A stretch of DNA of 23,283 nucleotides from JAKLIH01 sp964618955 (GCA_964618955.1 CAZUBO010000011.1:1-23283); one strand, 5' to 3'. Counted from the stretch's first letter, positions 1 through 9,476 are shown. Notes: generated by a model from the sequence alone, not told the origin. A program made the numbers and translations.

Positions 1-260
1 ATTTTCAAAACAATAACTTGACCCCAATAATTCTTCACTATATCTATAATTTCGGTGACTTTTTAGGCAATCGTAATAGCCTTATCTACCTTGTCAGTGG
101 TTCTTGGGTCATCTTTTGACTCAATCAGAGGCTTTTAAAGGTATTAAAATCCAACTTCAAATCCCTCAGTGATTTACTCCTAATATCTAATGTAATCATT
201 GCTTCTTTCTACCTAATAATTTCTCTTCAGATTTTTATCAATAACATTTAAACTCCCCCT
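1..260 (-). pseudogene. Decayed coding remnant, unrecognised
   Basis: On the minus strand this stretch reads as protein-like sequence with several stops. The clearest part reads LIESKDDPRTTDKVDKAITI, then a TAA (plus-strand TTA at 63-65), then KVTEIIDIVKNYWGQVIVLK up to the window edge. Further upstream (about 100-250) several TAA stops and frame changes interrupt it. Base composition is less AT-biased than the rest of the intergenic DNA, which is why I read it as a dead gene and not as random sequence. The family is not recognised and the fragment probably continues beyond the left edge. It could also be chance coding potential. Confidence 0.3.
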
Positions 261-288
261 TGCAAAACTCCAATAAATATGTTAATAT
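260..288 (+). promoter_or_regulatory. Promoter of rplU
   Basis: A -35-like TTGCAA at 260-265 is followed, 17 bases later, by TAATAT at 283-288. Transcription would start near 295, giving a leader of about 25 bases with no Shine-Dalgarno before the ATG at 319. Confidence 0.5.
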
Positions 289-318
289 ATATCAAATTAA
301 TCAAATTAAACCCTATTT

Positions 319-630
319 ATGAAAGCTATTATCAAAACCGGTGGCAAACAATATATTGTTAGCGAAGGTCAAACTCTAAAAGTTGAAAAAATTAAAGAAG
401 CTAATGTTGGTGACAAAATTGCTGTTGGTGAAGTTCTTTTAACTTACAACAATGAAGATGTCAAAGTTGGTACTCCTATTGTAGAAGGTGCTGTTGTAAA
501 GGGAACTGTTCTTGAAGTTAAGAAAGATCGCAAGGTCATTATTCGCAAATACAAGAATAAAACCCGTTACCGCAAGACTATTGGTCATCGCCAAATCAAA
601 GCTACTATCAAGATTACTTCCATAGCCTAA
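319..630 (+). CDS. rplU: 50S ribosomal protein bL21
   Basis: Structural protein of the large ribosomal subunit that binds 23S rRNA. The 103-residue product begins MKAIIKTGGKQYIVSEGQ, the invariant bL21 opening, and ends in the basic RNA-binding tail with KYKNKTRYRKTIGHRQ. Length is the usual one for the family (about 103). It is transcribed alone: a promoter lies just upstream and a strong terminator follows 5 bases after the stop, so rpmA (L27), its common partner, is not cotranscribed here. The ATG has no Shine-Dalgarno and sits after an A/T-rich leader. No in-frame TGA occurs. The identification is secure. Confidence 0.98.
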   Translation: MKAIIKTGGKQYIVSEGQTLKVEKIKEANVGDKIAVGEVLLTYNNEDVKVGTPIVEGAVVKGTVLEVKKDRKVIIRKYKNKTRYRKTIGHRQIKATIKITSIA

Positions 631-634
631 AATT

Positions 635-662
635 AAAAACGGTCAGGTTTGGCCGTTTTTTT
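635..662 (+). terminator. Intrinsic terminator after rplU
   Basis: Stem AAAAACGGTC / GGCCGTTTTT with a 6-7 base loop, running into seven T residues. It closes the rplU unit before the separate corA promoter. Confidence 0.85.
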
Positions 663-702
663 AATTGTTCAAATAGTGTTGATAACCTAAGTATAATTTT
701 CT

Positions 703-731
703 TTGACAAAAAATTAAAAAATTGCTAAAAT
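703..731 (+). promoter_or_regulatory. Promoter of the corA-like gene
   Basis: A perfect TTGACA at 703-708, 17 bases, then TAAAAT at 726-731. Start of transcription is expected near 738, 24 bases before the ATG. Confidence 0.75.
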
Positions 732-761
732 ATCTTTAATTAAAAAGCTAAATATATTAAT

Positions 762-1688
762 ATGAAAGAATTAATAAGCAACAAAGTTGCTTGGATTGAT
801 TTAATATCCCCTACAAGCGAAGAATTAAATATTTTAAGAAATGAATTAAAAATTCCTGAAAAGATTGTTGATCAAATTGCCAAACCGTCCGATATAAATA
901 AAATGGAGTTTTACAATGATTTCTTTTATACCATTTTGCATTTTCCAATTTGAGATGAAAAATCTAAAAATTCTCAACCTACCGAATTGGATATTATTGT
1001 ATTTAAAAATTACATCATTACTGTTCGTTATTCTAAAGCTCTTTTCCCTTTGAATGAATTTATTGAAAACTGTGAGAACTGTACCAAGGAAGACCTTGGG
1101 AATATTATTGGGGATAATACTTACGAAACCTTCTACAGTATTGTTCAAGCTTTGTTAACTTTTTCTACCCGTCAATTAAAACATATTGAACAAAAAATTC
1201 TTGTTATCGAAAACGAGGTCTTCCATTATTCTGCTAAAGATAATCAAAAAGTTATCTTTGAAATCTTAGATACCAAAAGAGACTTATTAAATTTTCGCCG
1301 AATCTTTTTAACTTTAGAGAATGCCATTATCGGCATTGACTACAAAGGCGAAAAATTCTGAGGAAAAGAAGCTGTGCCTCATATGTTGGATCTTGTTTCT
1401 GATTGTAACAAAGTCAAAAATAGTATTGAGCATCATACTAATTTCTTAAATTCTATTGAAGAAACTATGTATACCTTAATCAATAACAATATTAGTACTC
1501 TAAATCGAGTCTTTACAATCATATCCTTTATCGCTTGGCCAACTTTGTTAATTATTAGTTGATACCAAACTAATACCAACTGATTACCATTCGTTGGTTT
1601 ACGCTATGATTCCTACATTGTCTTCTTCTTAGCTTTGATTCCTTCTACTTTAATTTACTACTACTTAAGAAAAAATAAATTACTCTAA
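762..1688 (+). CDS. CorA-like divalent cation transporter, GMN motif absent
   Basis: Reading TGA as Trp gives one 308-residue protein (TGA at 951, 1359, 1560 and 1581). The N-terminal part is the charged, helical cytoplasmic domain of CorA/Mrs2-type Mg2+/Co2+ channels, with the family opening WIDLISPTSEELNIL near residue 11 and a long helix around EQKILVIENEVF. The end carries two membrane segments: FTIISFIAWPTLLIIS (about 246-261) and a second from about residue 280, then a basic tail YYLRKNKLL. In the family the first segment ends in a Y/F-GMN selectivity motif. Here the loop reads WYQTNTNWLPF, with no GMN. Fold and topology fit CorA, but the transported ion cannot be inferred. Own promoter upstream; only one base separates its stop from cysS, so the two are probably cotranscribed. 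Confidence 0.8.
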
Positions 1689-1689
1689 T

Positions 1690-3135
1690 ATGGAACCATT
1701 AAAAATATATAATTCTTTATCTAACAATGTAGAAGAATTTCATCCCGTTAATAAACCTTTTCTTATTGGCTTATATACTTGTGGACCAACTGTCTACTCC
1801 TTTACTCACGTTGGGCATCTTCGTACGTATGTCTTTGAAGATGTTCTTAAAAAACTTTTAATTCAAAATGGTTTTTTAGTCGAGCATGTTATGAATACTA
1901 CTGATGTCGGCCAACTAACTTCTGATTCTGATACTGGAGAAGACAAAATGGAGAAGCAAGCCAAAAAAGAAAACAAAAACATTTATCAGATTGCTAGTTT
2001 CTATACTAAAGATTTTCTTTGAAATTTAAAAAAAGTAAATATATCTTTGCCAAATATCTTAGCTCCTGCCTCTCACTATATCCCCGAACAAATCGAAGTT
2101 ATCAAAAAACTTGAACAAAAAGGCTATATCTACAAAACTTCTGATGGTATATATTTTGATACTTCTAAAATGTCTGATTACAAAACTTTGTTTAATCAAA
2201 ACAAAGAAGATTTGAAAACTGATGATCGTATTGAAAATGCTTTAGAAAAAAAGAATCCAACTGATTTTGCTCTTTGAAAATTTTCTCCTAAAAACGAAAA
2301 ACGTCAGATGGAATGAAAGTCACCTTGGGGTATTGGCTTTCCAGGCTGGCATACTGAGTGTGTGGCCATGTCTATGAAATATTTAGGATCATACTTTGAT
2401 ATTCATTGTGGTGGCTTTGATCATATTCCAGTTCATCATCCTAATGAGATTGCTCAAGCAAAAGCTATTACTGGTAATTATCTAGCAAAATATTGAATGC
2501 ATTTTGGTTTTCTTTTAAAGAATTCTGAAAAAATGTCAAAATCAACTGGTAATTTATGATATTTAAGAGATTTAATTAAAGACAATATCAATCCTCTAGC
2601 TTTTAGACTATTTGTCTTAAATACCTACTATCGTAAGACTGCTGATTTCTCAACTGAAGCTATTAATGCTTCCAACAATGCTTTGGGTAGTCTCTATGCT
2701 TTTTCTGAGAAGATTCAAGCTTTAAAATGATTAAAATTAACTAAAAGAATTAAATTCACTAATTTAAAACAAGGTGATATTATCCTTCAAAAATACTATA
2801 CTGATTTTTTCAATGCTTTGAATGATGATTTAAATACGCCTAAAGCAATTGAAACTGTTTGAGGTTTAATCACTGAAATTAACAAGAATCTTTATTCTTT
2901 TAATCCAACTTCAATTTTAAAAATTTTAAAACAAATGGATTTAATTTTGTCTTTAGATATTGTCAAACACAAAGTTGCAAGAATTCCTTTAAAAGTTAAA
3001 CTTCTAGCTAAGAAAAGATTTGTTTTGAAAAAACAAAAGAAATTCGAACAATCTGATAAAATTCGAGATCAGATAACTTCTTTAGGATTTAAGATTAATG
3101 ATTATCAAACTTTTTATACTATAAGTAAGAACTAA
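1690..3135 (+). CDS. cysS: Cysteinyl-tRNA synthetase
   Basis: Charges tRNA-Cys with cysteine in the cytoplasm. 481 residues once TGA is read as Trp. The class I core is clear: zinc-site Cys31 in YTCGPTVY, HIGH motif as HVGH (40-43), the zinc-binding GFPGWHTEC segment, and KMSKS at 281-285. The C-terminal helical domain ends in a QSDKIRDQI motif typical of CysRS. TGA falls on positions that are Trp in other CysRS: DFAL-W-K (TGA 2275-2277) and the W shortly before SPWGIGFPGW. The active-site loop reads FDIHCGGFDHIPVHHPNE, where many bacteria have DIHGGG and FPHHENE, a divergent version. It follows the CorA-like gene by one base and is followed two bases later by the Cys-rich gene, suggesting one transcript. 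No Shine-Dalgarno. Confidence 0.96.
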
Positions 3136-3137
3136 AT

Positions 3138-3641
3138 ATGACGGTTAGAAAATTTGAAGGTAAATTACCTGGTTGTAAAAAAGCTAAATGTAATTATTGC
3201 TGTTGCGATAATGATCGAGTTGATGAATGAATTATCGAATATTCTGCTTTCCATGAAAAAATCAAAAAACAATTACTTAAAAAAGATATCAAATTTTCAT
3301 TCTACAACGATCGGGTTCGAATTAGCAATTGTTCTGATGGTAAAAATTGTAAATTTCTAACCGAGCCTTTTAATAAGACAATTGACTTAAGACCTATTGA
3401 TTGTAAGATCTATCCTTATGCTGTTGATTGAAATACCATCGACTTTGATAAAAAAATTGTAAATCTGTATTATTGAGATTATGATTGTCCAATGGTTACT
3501 TTAAGAAAAATCAGTCCCAAATTTAAAAAAGAAGTTGAATATATTATTCAAAGAGATTTTTCTTTTTTGTTCCACAAAATGAAATTCGATATTGTCTTTC
3601 ATGATAGAATTCTACCCAAATTAAAATTTAAAAATCTTTAA
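3138..3641 (+). CDS. Cys-rich putative metal-cluster protein (YkgJ/CxxCxxCC-like)
   Basis: 167-residue protein that is only visible in full when TGA (3228, 3429 and 3474 regions) is read as Trp. It begins MTVRKFEGKLPGCKKAKC, followed at once by NYCCC. It then has CSDGKNCKFL, RPIDCKIYPYAVDW and YYWDYDCPM, giving about nine cysteines in the order C-C-CCC-C-C-C-C. The pattern CxxxxCxxCCC...C...C...RPxDCxIYP resembles YkgJ/UPF0153-type proteins, thought to bind Zn or an Fe-S cluster. Function is unknown. It starts two bases after the cysS stop and ends nine bases before dnaB, so it sits inside a tight unit. The family assignment is from the Cys spacing only. Confidence 0.6.
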
Positions 3642-3650
3642 AAAAAATCT

Positions 3651-6464
3651 ATGGCCGATAATTACTACAAAAATCGAAAACAAGAAACTGACTATTCTAA
3701 TCTATTCAAAACCTTAGAAAGTGAAGGGAAATTACCACCTCAAAATATCGAATTAGAAGAGACTCTTATCGGTACTTTGATTTTAGATAAGAATGTTATC
3801 ACTCGTGTCGCTGATATCCTATTAGCTGAAGACTTCTATCGTCATGAACATCGAACGATATATAACACAATCGTTGAATCTTTCGAAAAGGGAAAACCAA
3901 TTGATATTATGACGGTTACTAATCGCTTAAAAGAAAAAGATCAATTAAATGAGATTGGCGGAGCTAGCTATCTAGCGATGTTAGTCAACAAAGCTCCAGC
4001 GGCATACAACTGTGAAGAATACGCTCATATCATTCATCGTAAAAGAATTTTACGCGATTTGATTGCTGCTTCATATGAGATTGGTCGCTTAGGATTAAAT
4101 GAGACTGATGATGTTGATGTTGTTTTGGATCAAGCCGAACAAATGATTTTTCAAATTGCTAAAAAGAAAATTGAAAAGAATTTTATCGAAGTTCATACTT
4201 CTGGCTTAACTGATGCTTGAGATAGAATTGAACAACTTCAAAAGCATGAAGGACCTCGTGGTATTACAACCGGCTTTAAACAATTAGACCATATCTTAGG
4301 TGGATTACAAAAGTCCGATATGATTGTTTTAGGTGCTCGTCCTTCTATCGGTAAGTCAGCTTTAGCCTTAGATATTGTTCGTCAAACAGCTTTAAGTGGT
4401 AATAAAGTTGCTTTCTTTAGCTTAGAAATGTCAGCTGACCAACTTGTTGATCGTTTGATTGCTGCTGAAGCTAATGTTGACTTATGAAAGATTCGTACTG
4501 GGTATTTGTCTTCCCAAGGCGAGTTTAATGACTTTACCTTGCTTCATGATGCCTTTTCACGTCTCTCAGAAGCCAAAATATATATTGATGATACTCCAGG
4601 CCTTACAGCGCTTCAAATCCGCACTAAAGCTCGAAGATTGATGTCTGAACATGGCTTAGATTTGATAGTTATCGACTATCTTCAATTAATTGGAGTAACT
4701 TCAAATTACATGAATCCTGTTCAACAATATACCGAGATATCCAAAGCTATGAAGATTATCGCTAGGGAATTAAATATTCCAGTCTTAGCTTTATCTCAAT
4801 TATCTCGTAGTGTTGAACAAAGAATTCCTCCAGTACCTAAATTATCTGATCTTAGAGAAACGGGTTGTTTAACTGGTGATAGTTTAATTATGCGATCTGA
4901 TACTGGAGAATTAATTCCAATTAAAGACTTAGTAAATCAAACTAAAAAAATCCCAATTCATTCTTTAGATCAAAATTGAACTCTTACTACTAGATCAATT
5001 AGTAAAGCTTTTTCTAGTGGTAAGAAAATGACCTATGAATTAAAATTAAGAAGTGGGAATAGCATTAAGGCTTCCGCTAATCATCCGTTCTGAAAAGTAA
5101 GTGGTTGAACTAGATTAGATGAATTAAAAGTTGATGATCTTATCGCTACTCCAAGAGAATTAAAAGTTTCCAATCCAAAAAATGAAATGACAAAAGATGA
5201 GATTATTCTTTTGGCTCATTTACTTGGTGATGGTTGCATTTTACCAAGACAACCTTACCATTATACCAGCGCTGATCCCAAGAATATCAAAATCGTTGCT
5301 AAGTCAGCCAAAAAACTTTTTGGAATTGAACCTCGAATTGTTCAACAAAAGAATTGATGACATGTATATTTATCTAGCCCTAAACATTTAACTCACGATA
5401 CTTTCCATCCAATCACAAATTGATTTAATGATTTAGATATTGAAAGAGTTCATTCGTATGATAAAAAACTTCCTTCAAAAGTTTTTAGTTTAGATAACAA
5501 AAATATTGCTTTGTTTTTAAAACATCTTTGAGCTACTGATGGTAATATTAGTTTAAAGCCAACTAGTAAGGGTCATAAAGAACCAGCTATATATTATTCT
5601 TCTACCAGCCATGATTTAATTTGAGGTGTCAGACATTTACTTTTAAGATTAGGAATCAGAAGCAAAATTTCTGAAAAGAAAAAAGGCAATTATCGAATTT
5701 GTTATGCGCTTTCAATTTATGGAAGTACAGATCATTTGAAATTCTTAAAACAAATTGGTTGTTACGGTAAGAGAGGAGAGATAGTACCTAATCTAATCAA
5801 ACGCTGCAATAAAGTTGTTTCCAATCAAAATATTGATCTCTGGCCAAAGGAAGCTTGAAAATTAATGATTGAGCCTGTTATAGATTCCATTGGCATAGAA
5901 TGAAAAGAATTCCAAAAATTGATTAATACTAAAAAAACTAAAACTAGTTTATTCAAGATTGGAATTAGTAATGATATGCTAAAAAAGATTGCTAAAGCTT
6001 TAAAATCTCCAATTATTGATAATATGATTGATTCTGATATTGTCTGAGACAAAGTTATTTCAATTAAAAAATTAAAAGTTGAAGAAGTCTATGATGTCAC
6101 TGTTCCAGAATTACATAATTTCATTGCTAATGATATCATTCTTGAAAATTCTATCGAGCAAGATGCCGACGTCGTCATGTTACTCTATAGAGAAGACCGA
6201 TACAAAAAAACAACTGAAAATACCAATGTTGCCGAAGTTATCATCGCCAAACATCGTAATGGTGCTACTGGTAGTATGAAGCTATACTTTGAAGACAAAT
6301 GTGCTAGTTTTCGTAATTTAGAAACTACTAATATCTCTAATGATTTTGCCAATACTCCTGACGAGAACTTAGACTATACTACTTTTGTACCACCTGATGA
6401 AGTAGAAGCTAGTATTGATGTTACTAGCGAACCTGAAGAAAGTGATTTAGAATTCTCTGAATAA
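3651..6464 (+). CDS. dnaB: Replicative DNA helicase DnaB, intein-containing precursor
   Basis: 937-residue precursor; removal of the 428-residue intein (residues 406-833) leaves a 509-residue hexameric helicase that unwinds DNA ahead of the fork. The N-terminal primase-interacting domain starts around PPQNIELEETLIGTL. The RecA-like ATPase follows with Walker A GARPSIGKS (Lys235), FSLEMS, VDLWKIRTG (TGA=Trp), Walker B LIVIDYLQLI and the ALSQLSRSVE segment. The flanking extein ends RETG / SIEQDADVVM join to the classic DnaB sequence. The C-terminus has an acidic tail (EPEESDLEFSE). The start at 3651 has no Shine-Dalgarno but gives the expected N-terminus. It is nine bases downstream of the Cys-rich gene; tspO follows 27 bases later with no terminator. 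Confidence 0.97.
4866..6149 (+). mobile_element. DnaB intein with LAGLIDADG homing endonuclease
   Basis: In-frame insert of 428 residues, starting at Cys (TGT 4866-4868) and ending at Asn (AAT 6147-6149) before Ser. Block A is CLTGDSLIMRSDTGELIPIK. Block B is IKASANHPFW with the catalytic His. Block F/G is VYDVTVPELHNFIANDIILEN. The insertion point (RETG / SIEQDAD) is the same as in the cyanobacterial Ssp DnaB intein. Between the splicing blocks lies a two-motif LAGLIDADG endonuclease: LLAHLLGDG (precursor residues about 520-528) and LKHLWATDG (about 624-631), both with the acidic residue, so it may be active. The penultimate residue is Glu, not the usual His. About eleven TGA-Trp codons lie inside it, including two in a row at 5355-5360. 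Confidence 0.95.
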
Positions 6465-6491
6465 AATTAATTAAAATTTTAAAAATCTTTT

Positions 6492-6953
6492 ATGAATAAA
6501 TTAAAATGATTGATTTTATCATTCTTCCTTTGCTTTGGTACAGCCTTCTTCGGATCACTTGTAACCACTCCTTCGATTGATTCTTGGTATCAATCAATTA
6601 CAAAACCAAGCTTCAATCCTCCTAACTGGATTTTTGGTCCTGTTTGGACTTTGTTGTTTGCTTTAATGGCAATTTCTTTTTACTTAATTTTAATTCAAAA
6701 ACCAGTTGCCAAAAAATCAATTGTTTTGTTTCTATCTCAATTGTTTTTTAACTTTCTTTGATCCTTCCTGTTTTTCTTTGTTCACAATCCGTTACTAGCA
6801 TATATCAATATTTTAATTTTAATTGTTTTGGTTGTTTTAACTTTTAAACATTTTATCAAAATCAATAGACTTGCTGGATTGCTTTTAATCCCGTATATTA
6901 TTTGAATTTCTTTTGCTTCAATTCTAAATCTTGCTATTGTTTTATTAAATTAA
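6492..6953 (+). CDS. tspO: TspO/MBR family membrane protein
   Basis: 153-residue integral membrane protein with five hydrophobic segments, the length and topology of the TspO/peripheral benzodiazepine receptor family, which bind porphyrins and related ligands. Diagnostic motifs: KPSFNPPNWIFGPVWTLLF after the first segment, FNFLWSFLFF (Trp encoded by TGA 6759-6761) and IPYIIWISFASILNLAI (Trp encoded by TGA at 6902-6904) at the end. The family-invariant Trp positions under TGA are strong evidence for the recoding. It lies between dnaB and the aldehyde dehydrogenase on the same strand with short spacers and no terminator. Whether it binds tetrapyrrole in this organism cannot be told; no haem genes are in the window. 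Confidence 0.93.
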
Positions 6954-6979
6954 TTAAAAAATATATATAAATAGAAAAT

Positions 6980-8352
6980 ATGTCTAAATTACAATCCATA
7001 AATCCATCTAATTATGAAATTCTAGGAGAAGTTGAAATGTCTTCCGAGCAAGATGTTATTCAAAAATTTAATTTAGCTAAAAAAGCACAACCCGAATGAG
7101 AAAATATTGGTCTAGAAAAAAGGCTAGAATATTTAAACAAAATAACTGAAATATTAAAATCAAAAAAAGATGAGTTTATACTATTAGAATCTAGAGAAAT
7201 GGGAATGCCAATTAATGACGCTTCAATTGATTTTGATGCTGGCATAGATTACATAAGATGATATTTGGATAATGCAACCAAATATCTAAGTCCAGAAGTA
7301 ACTTTTGAAAACGAAACAGAAATTCATCAAGTATTTTATGAATCAATTGGCGTTGTAGCGGTAATTACTCCTTGAAATTTTCCACTTAATAATTTTATAT
7401 GGGGTTCTTTTCAAAATTTAATAGCAGGTAATACTGTGATATTAAAACATTCAGAAGAGTGTCCTTTATGCGGTAAATTTATTGAAAACATTTTTTCTAC
7501 CAATTTGCCCGAGGGAGTTTTTAATGAAATTTACGGCGATAGCGAAGTGGGCAAAATATTAATAAATCAAGATATTAATATGATTATGTTTACCGGCAGT
7601 ACAAAAACTGGAAAATCCTTATACAAAACTGCTGGCGAAAAATTCATTAAAGCAGTTATGGAATTAGGTGGTTCGGCTCCAGGTATAGTATTTGAAGATG
7701 CCAACATTGATTCCACTGTTGAAAATATTTGTTTTAATCGATTATTTAACTCCGGTCAATGTTGTGACAGGTTAAAAAGGTTAATCGTTCATAAAAATAT
7801 TTTTAATGAAATTGTTGAAAAATTATCATTAGCTTTTAATAATAAAAAAGTAGGGATAGCAGAAGATCCTAATACCGAAATGGGGCCATTAGTAGCCAAA
7901 AGACAGCTCGATTTATTAATTTCTCAAATCGAAGATGCAAAAGTCAAAGGAGCTAATATTGCTGTTGGGGGGGCTTATTAAATGATAAATTCAATGGTGC
8001 TTTTTTTAAACCAACAATTTTAACTAATATAACAAAGGATATGAGGGTTTGAACTGAAGAAGTATTTGGCCCAGTATTACCAATAATTACATTCGAAACT
8101 GACGAAGAGGCTATAGCTTTGGCCAATGACACTATTTATGGATTGGGATCATATCTTTACACGTCAAATTCTGATAGAATTAATAAAGTTAGCAACGATA
8201 TCAAAACAGGAATGGTAAGTGTTAATGGCACTAACTATATTCTACCTTGTAACCCATTCGGTGGCTATAAAAGTTCTGGTTTCGGAAGAGAACATGGCAA
8301 ATACGGTTTTAATGAAGTGACTCAAATAAAATTAGTTGCTAAGAATAAATAA
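6980..8352 (+). pseudogene. Aldehyde dehydrogenase (succinate-semialdehyde type), frameshifted at a G7 tract
   Basis: NAD(P)-dependent oxidation of an aldehyde to its acid; the substrate is uncertain, and the closest look is to the GabD/succinate-semialdehyde group. Frame 1 (6980-7981, 333 residues) holds the cofactor-binding half: TPWNFP (Trp as TGA 7373-7375), FTGST, general base Glu228 in ELGGS, and NSGQCC with catalytic Cys262. It stops at TAA just after GANIAVGGAY. The C-terminal part continues in another frame to 8352: GAFFKPTIL, EEVFGPVLP, GMVSVNG, NPFGGYKSSGFGRE. The frames meet at seven G residues (7967-7973). Removing two G or adding one restores an uninterrupted enzyme of about 456 residues. 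This may be a recent mutation, slippage or an assembly error. Start ATG has no Shine-Dalgarno. Confidence 0.9.
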
Positions 8353-8353
8353 T

Positions 8354-8381
8354 TTGACTTTTCCACAAAATATGATATAAT
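8354..8381 (+). promoter_or_regulatory. Promoter of the rplJ-rplL operon
   Basis: TTGACT at 8354-8359, 16 bases, then a perfect TATAAT at 8376-8381. It lies directly after the aldehyde dehydrogenase stop. The expected transcription start, about 8388, is just before the L10 leader. Confidence 0.85.
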
Positions 8382-8391
8382 CTAGATATAA

Positions 8392-8499
8392 AACTCCCAA
8401 GACACTAGGCACACACGTAAGTCCTAATAAGGGGTCGACAAAATTAATTTTTCAAATTAAGTCTGTTGAGGGAGTTCTACTTTTCAACAGATTTTTTTA
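8392..8499 (+). promoter_or_regulatory. Ribosomal protein L10 leader with attenuator-like terminator
   Basis: The 5' leader of rplJ contains the L10-leader signature AAGACACTAGG ... CCTAAT, in which TAGG pairs with CCTA, closed by ACTCCC (8393-8398) pairing with GGGAGT (8470-8475). This element binds the L10(L12) complex and gives autogenous control in many bacteria. It is followed by an intrinsic terminator, TCTGTTGA (8462-8469) / TCAACAGA (8484-8491) plus seven T. The right strand of the closing helix lies in the terminator loop, so the two structures should interfere. L10-dependent attenuation is inferred, and its sign cannot be settled from sequence. Confidence 0.85.
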
Positions 8500-8518
8500 T
8501 ATCGTTAAACTATTCAAT

Positions 8519-9013
8519 ATGTTAACACGACAACAAAAAAGAGAAAAAATCGACAAGATAAAAGAAAACATTAGTAAATCACCCTATATCTTTTATACCA
8601 CATTTTCCCAAATCAAAACCAAAGATGTAACCAAATTACGTAATGAACTTTTCAATGTTGATTCCAAAATGACTTTGGTCAAAAAGTCTTTAGCCGATAT
8701 TGCTTTCAATGAATCCAATATCAAAAATGTCAATCTTAAAAAAGGATTTCAAGGACAAGCTGCTTTAGTATTTTCTAACGAAAATCTCTTTAACGCTCTT
8801 GGATTCCTCAATGCTTTTAAGAAACAAAACAAAGAGAAATTTGATATTCTAGGAGCCATTCTAAATCAAGAAGTTATTGATAAAAAGACCTTATCAATGT
8901 TCACTTCAATCAAATCCAAGGAAGATTTGTATACTCGTTTAGTTTGATCTCTCAAATATCCAATTAACCAATTAGCTGTTGCTTTAGATCAAATTTCTAA
9001 AAAAACTGCTTAA
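8519..9013 (+). CDS. rplJ: 50S ribosomal protein uL10
   Basis: Forms the base of the ribosomal stalk, binding 23S rRNA and the L7/L12 dimers. 164 residues after reading the TGA at 8945-8947 as Trp (LYTRLVWSLKYPINQLA). The N-terminal rRNA-binding domain begins MLTRQQKREKIDKIKENI and contains the family pattern TKLRNELFNVDSKMTLVKKSL. The C-terminal helix for L7/L12 binding ends DQISKKTA. It is preceded by its own promoter and the L10 leader and followed 24 bases later by rplL, the classic order. No Shine-Dalgarno before the ATG. Confidence 0.96.
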
Positions 9014-9037
9014 CTTAATAACTATTAAAAATATATC

Positions 9038-9427
9038 ATGGAAAACGAACAAACAATGTCCCCAAAGGTAGAGGAATTAATTAAAAAAATCGAAGGTTTA
9101 TCAGTTGTCGAAGTAGTTGAATTAGTCAAAGCTTTAGAAGAGAAGTTTGGTGTATCAGCTACTCCTATGGTTGGTGCAGCTTCTGTCGCTAGCGCTGAAG
9201 GTGGTGCTGAAGAGAAATCTACCGTATCCGTTATTCTTGAATCAGCTGGTGAAGCTAAGATTCAAGTTATCAAAGCTGTTAGAGATATCACTGGTCTTGG
9301 CTTAAAAGAAGCTAAAGATTTAGTTGATGGTGCTCCAAAAGCTGTCAAAGAGAATATTGCTTCAGCTGATGCTGAGACAATTAAGAAAACTTTAGAAGAA
9401 GCTGGTGCCAGAATTACTTTGAAATAA
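9038..9427 (+). CDS. rplL: 50S ribosomal protein bL12 (L7/L12)
   Basis: Stalk protein that recruits translation factors. 129 residues. The N-terminal dimerisation helices (SPKVEELIKKIEGLSVVEVV, about residues 8-27) are followed by an Ala/Gly-rich hinge (about 43-56). The highly conserved C-terminal domain contains KIQVIKAVRDITGLGLKEAK and ends ETIKKTLEEAGARITLK. The leader AAAAATATATC before the ATG has no Shine-Dalgarno. It is the last gene of the L10 operon and is closed by a strong terminator 20 bases on. Confidence 0.98.
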   Translation: MENEQTMSPKVEELIKKIEGLSVVEVVELVKALEEKFGVSATPMVGAASVASAEGGAEEKSTVSVILESAGEAKIQVIKAVRDITGLGLKEAKDLVDGAPKAVKENIASADAETIKKTLEEAGARITLK

Positions 9428-9445
9428 CAATTCAAAATACCAAAA

Positions 9446-9476
9446 CTAAAAAAGAGCGAGTAATCGCTCTTTTTTG
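9446..9476 (+). terminator. Intrinsic terminator after rplL
   Basis: Stem AAAAAGAGCGA / TCGCTCTTTTTT with a four-base GTAA loop and a T run. It ends the L10 operon. Confidence 0.9.

Noticed and set aside
1690..3135. cysS as a pseudogene with many stops
   Set aside because: All the stops are TGA and fit Trp; no TAA, TAG or frameshift interrupts it.
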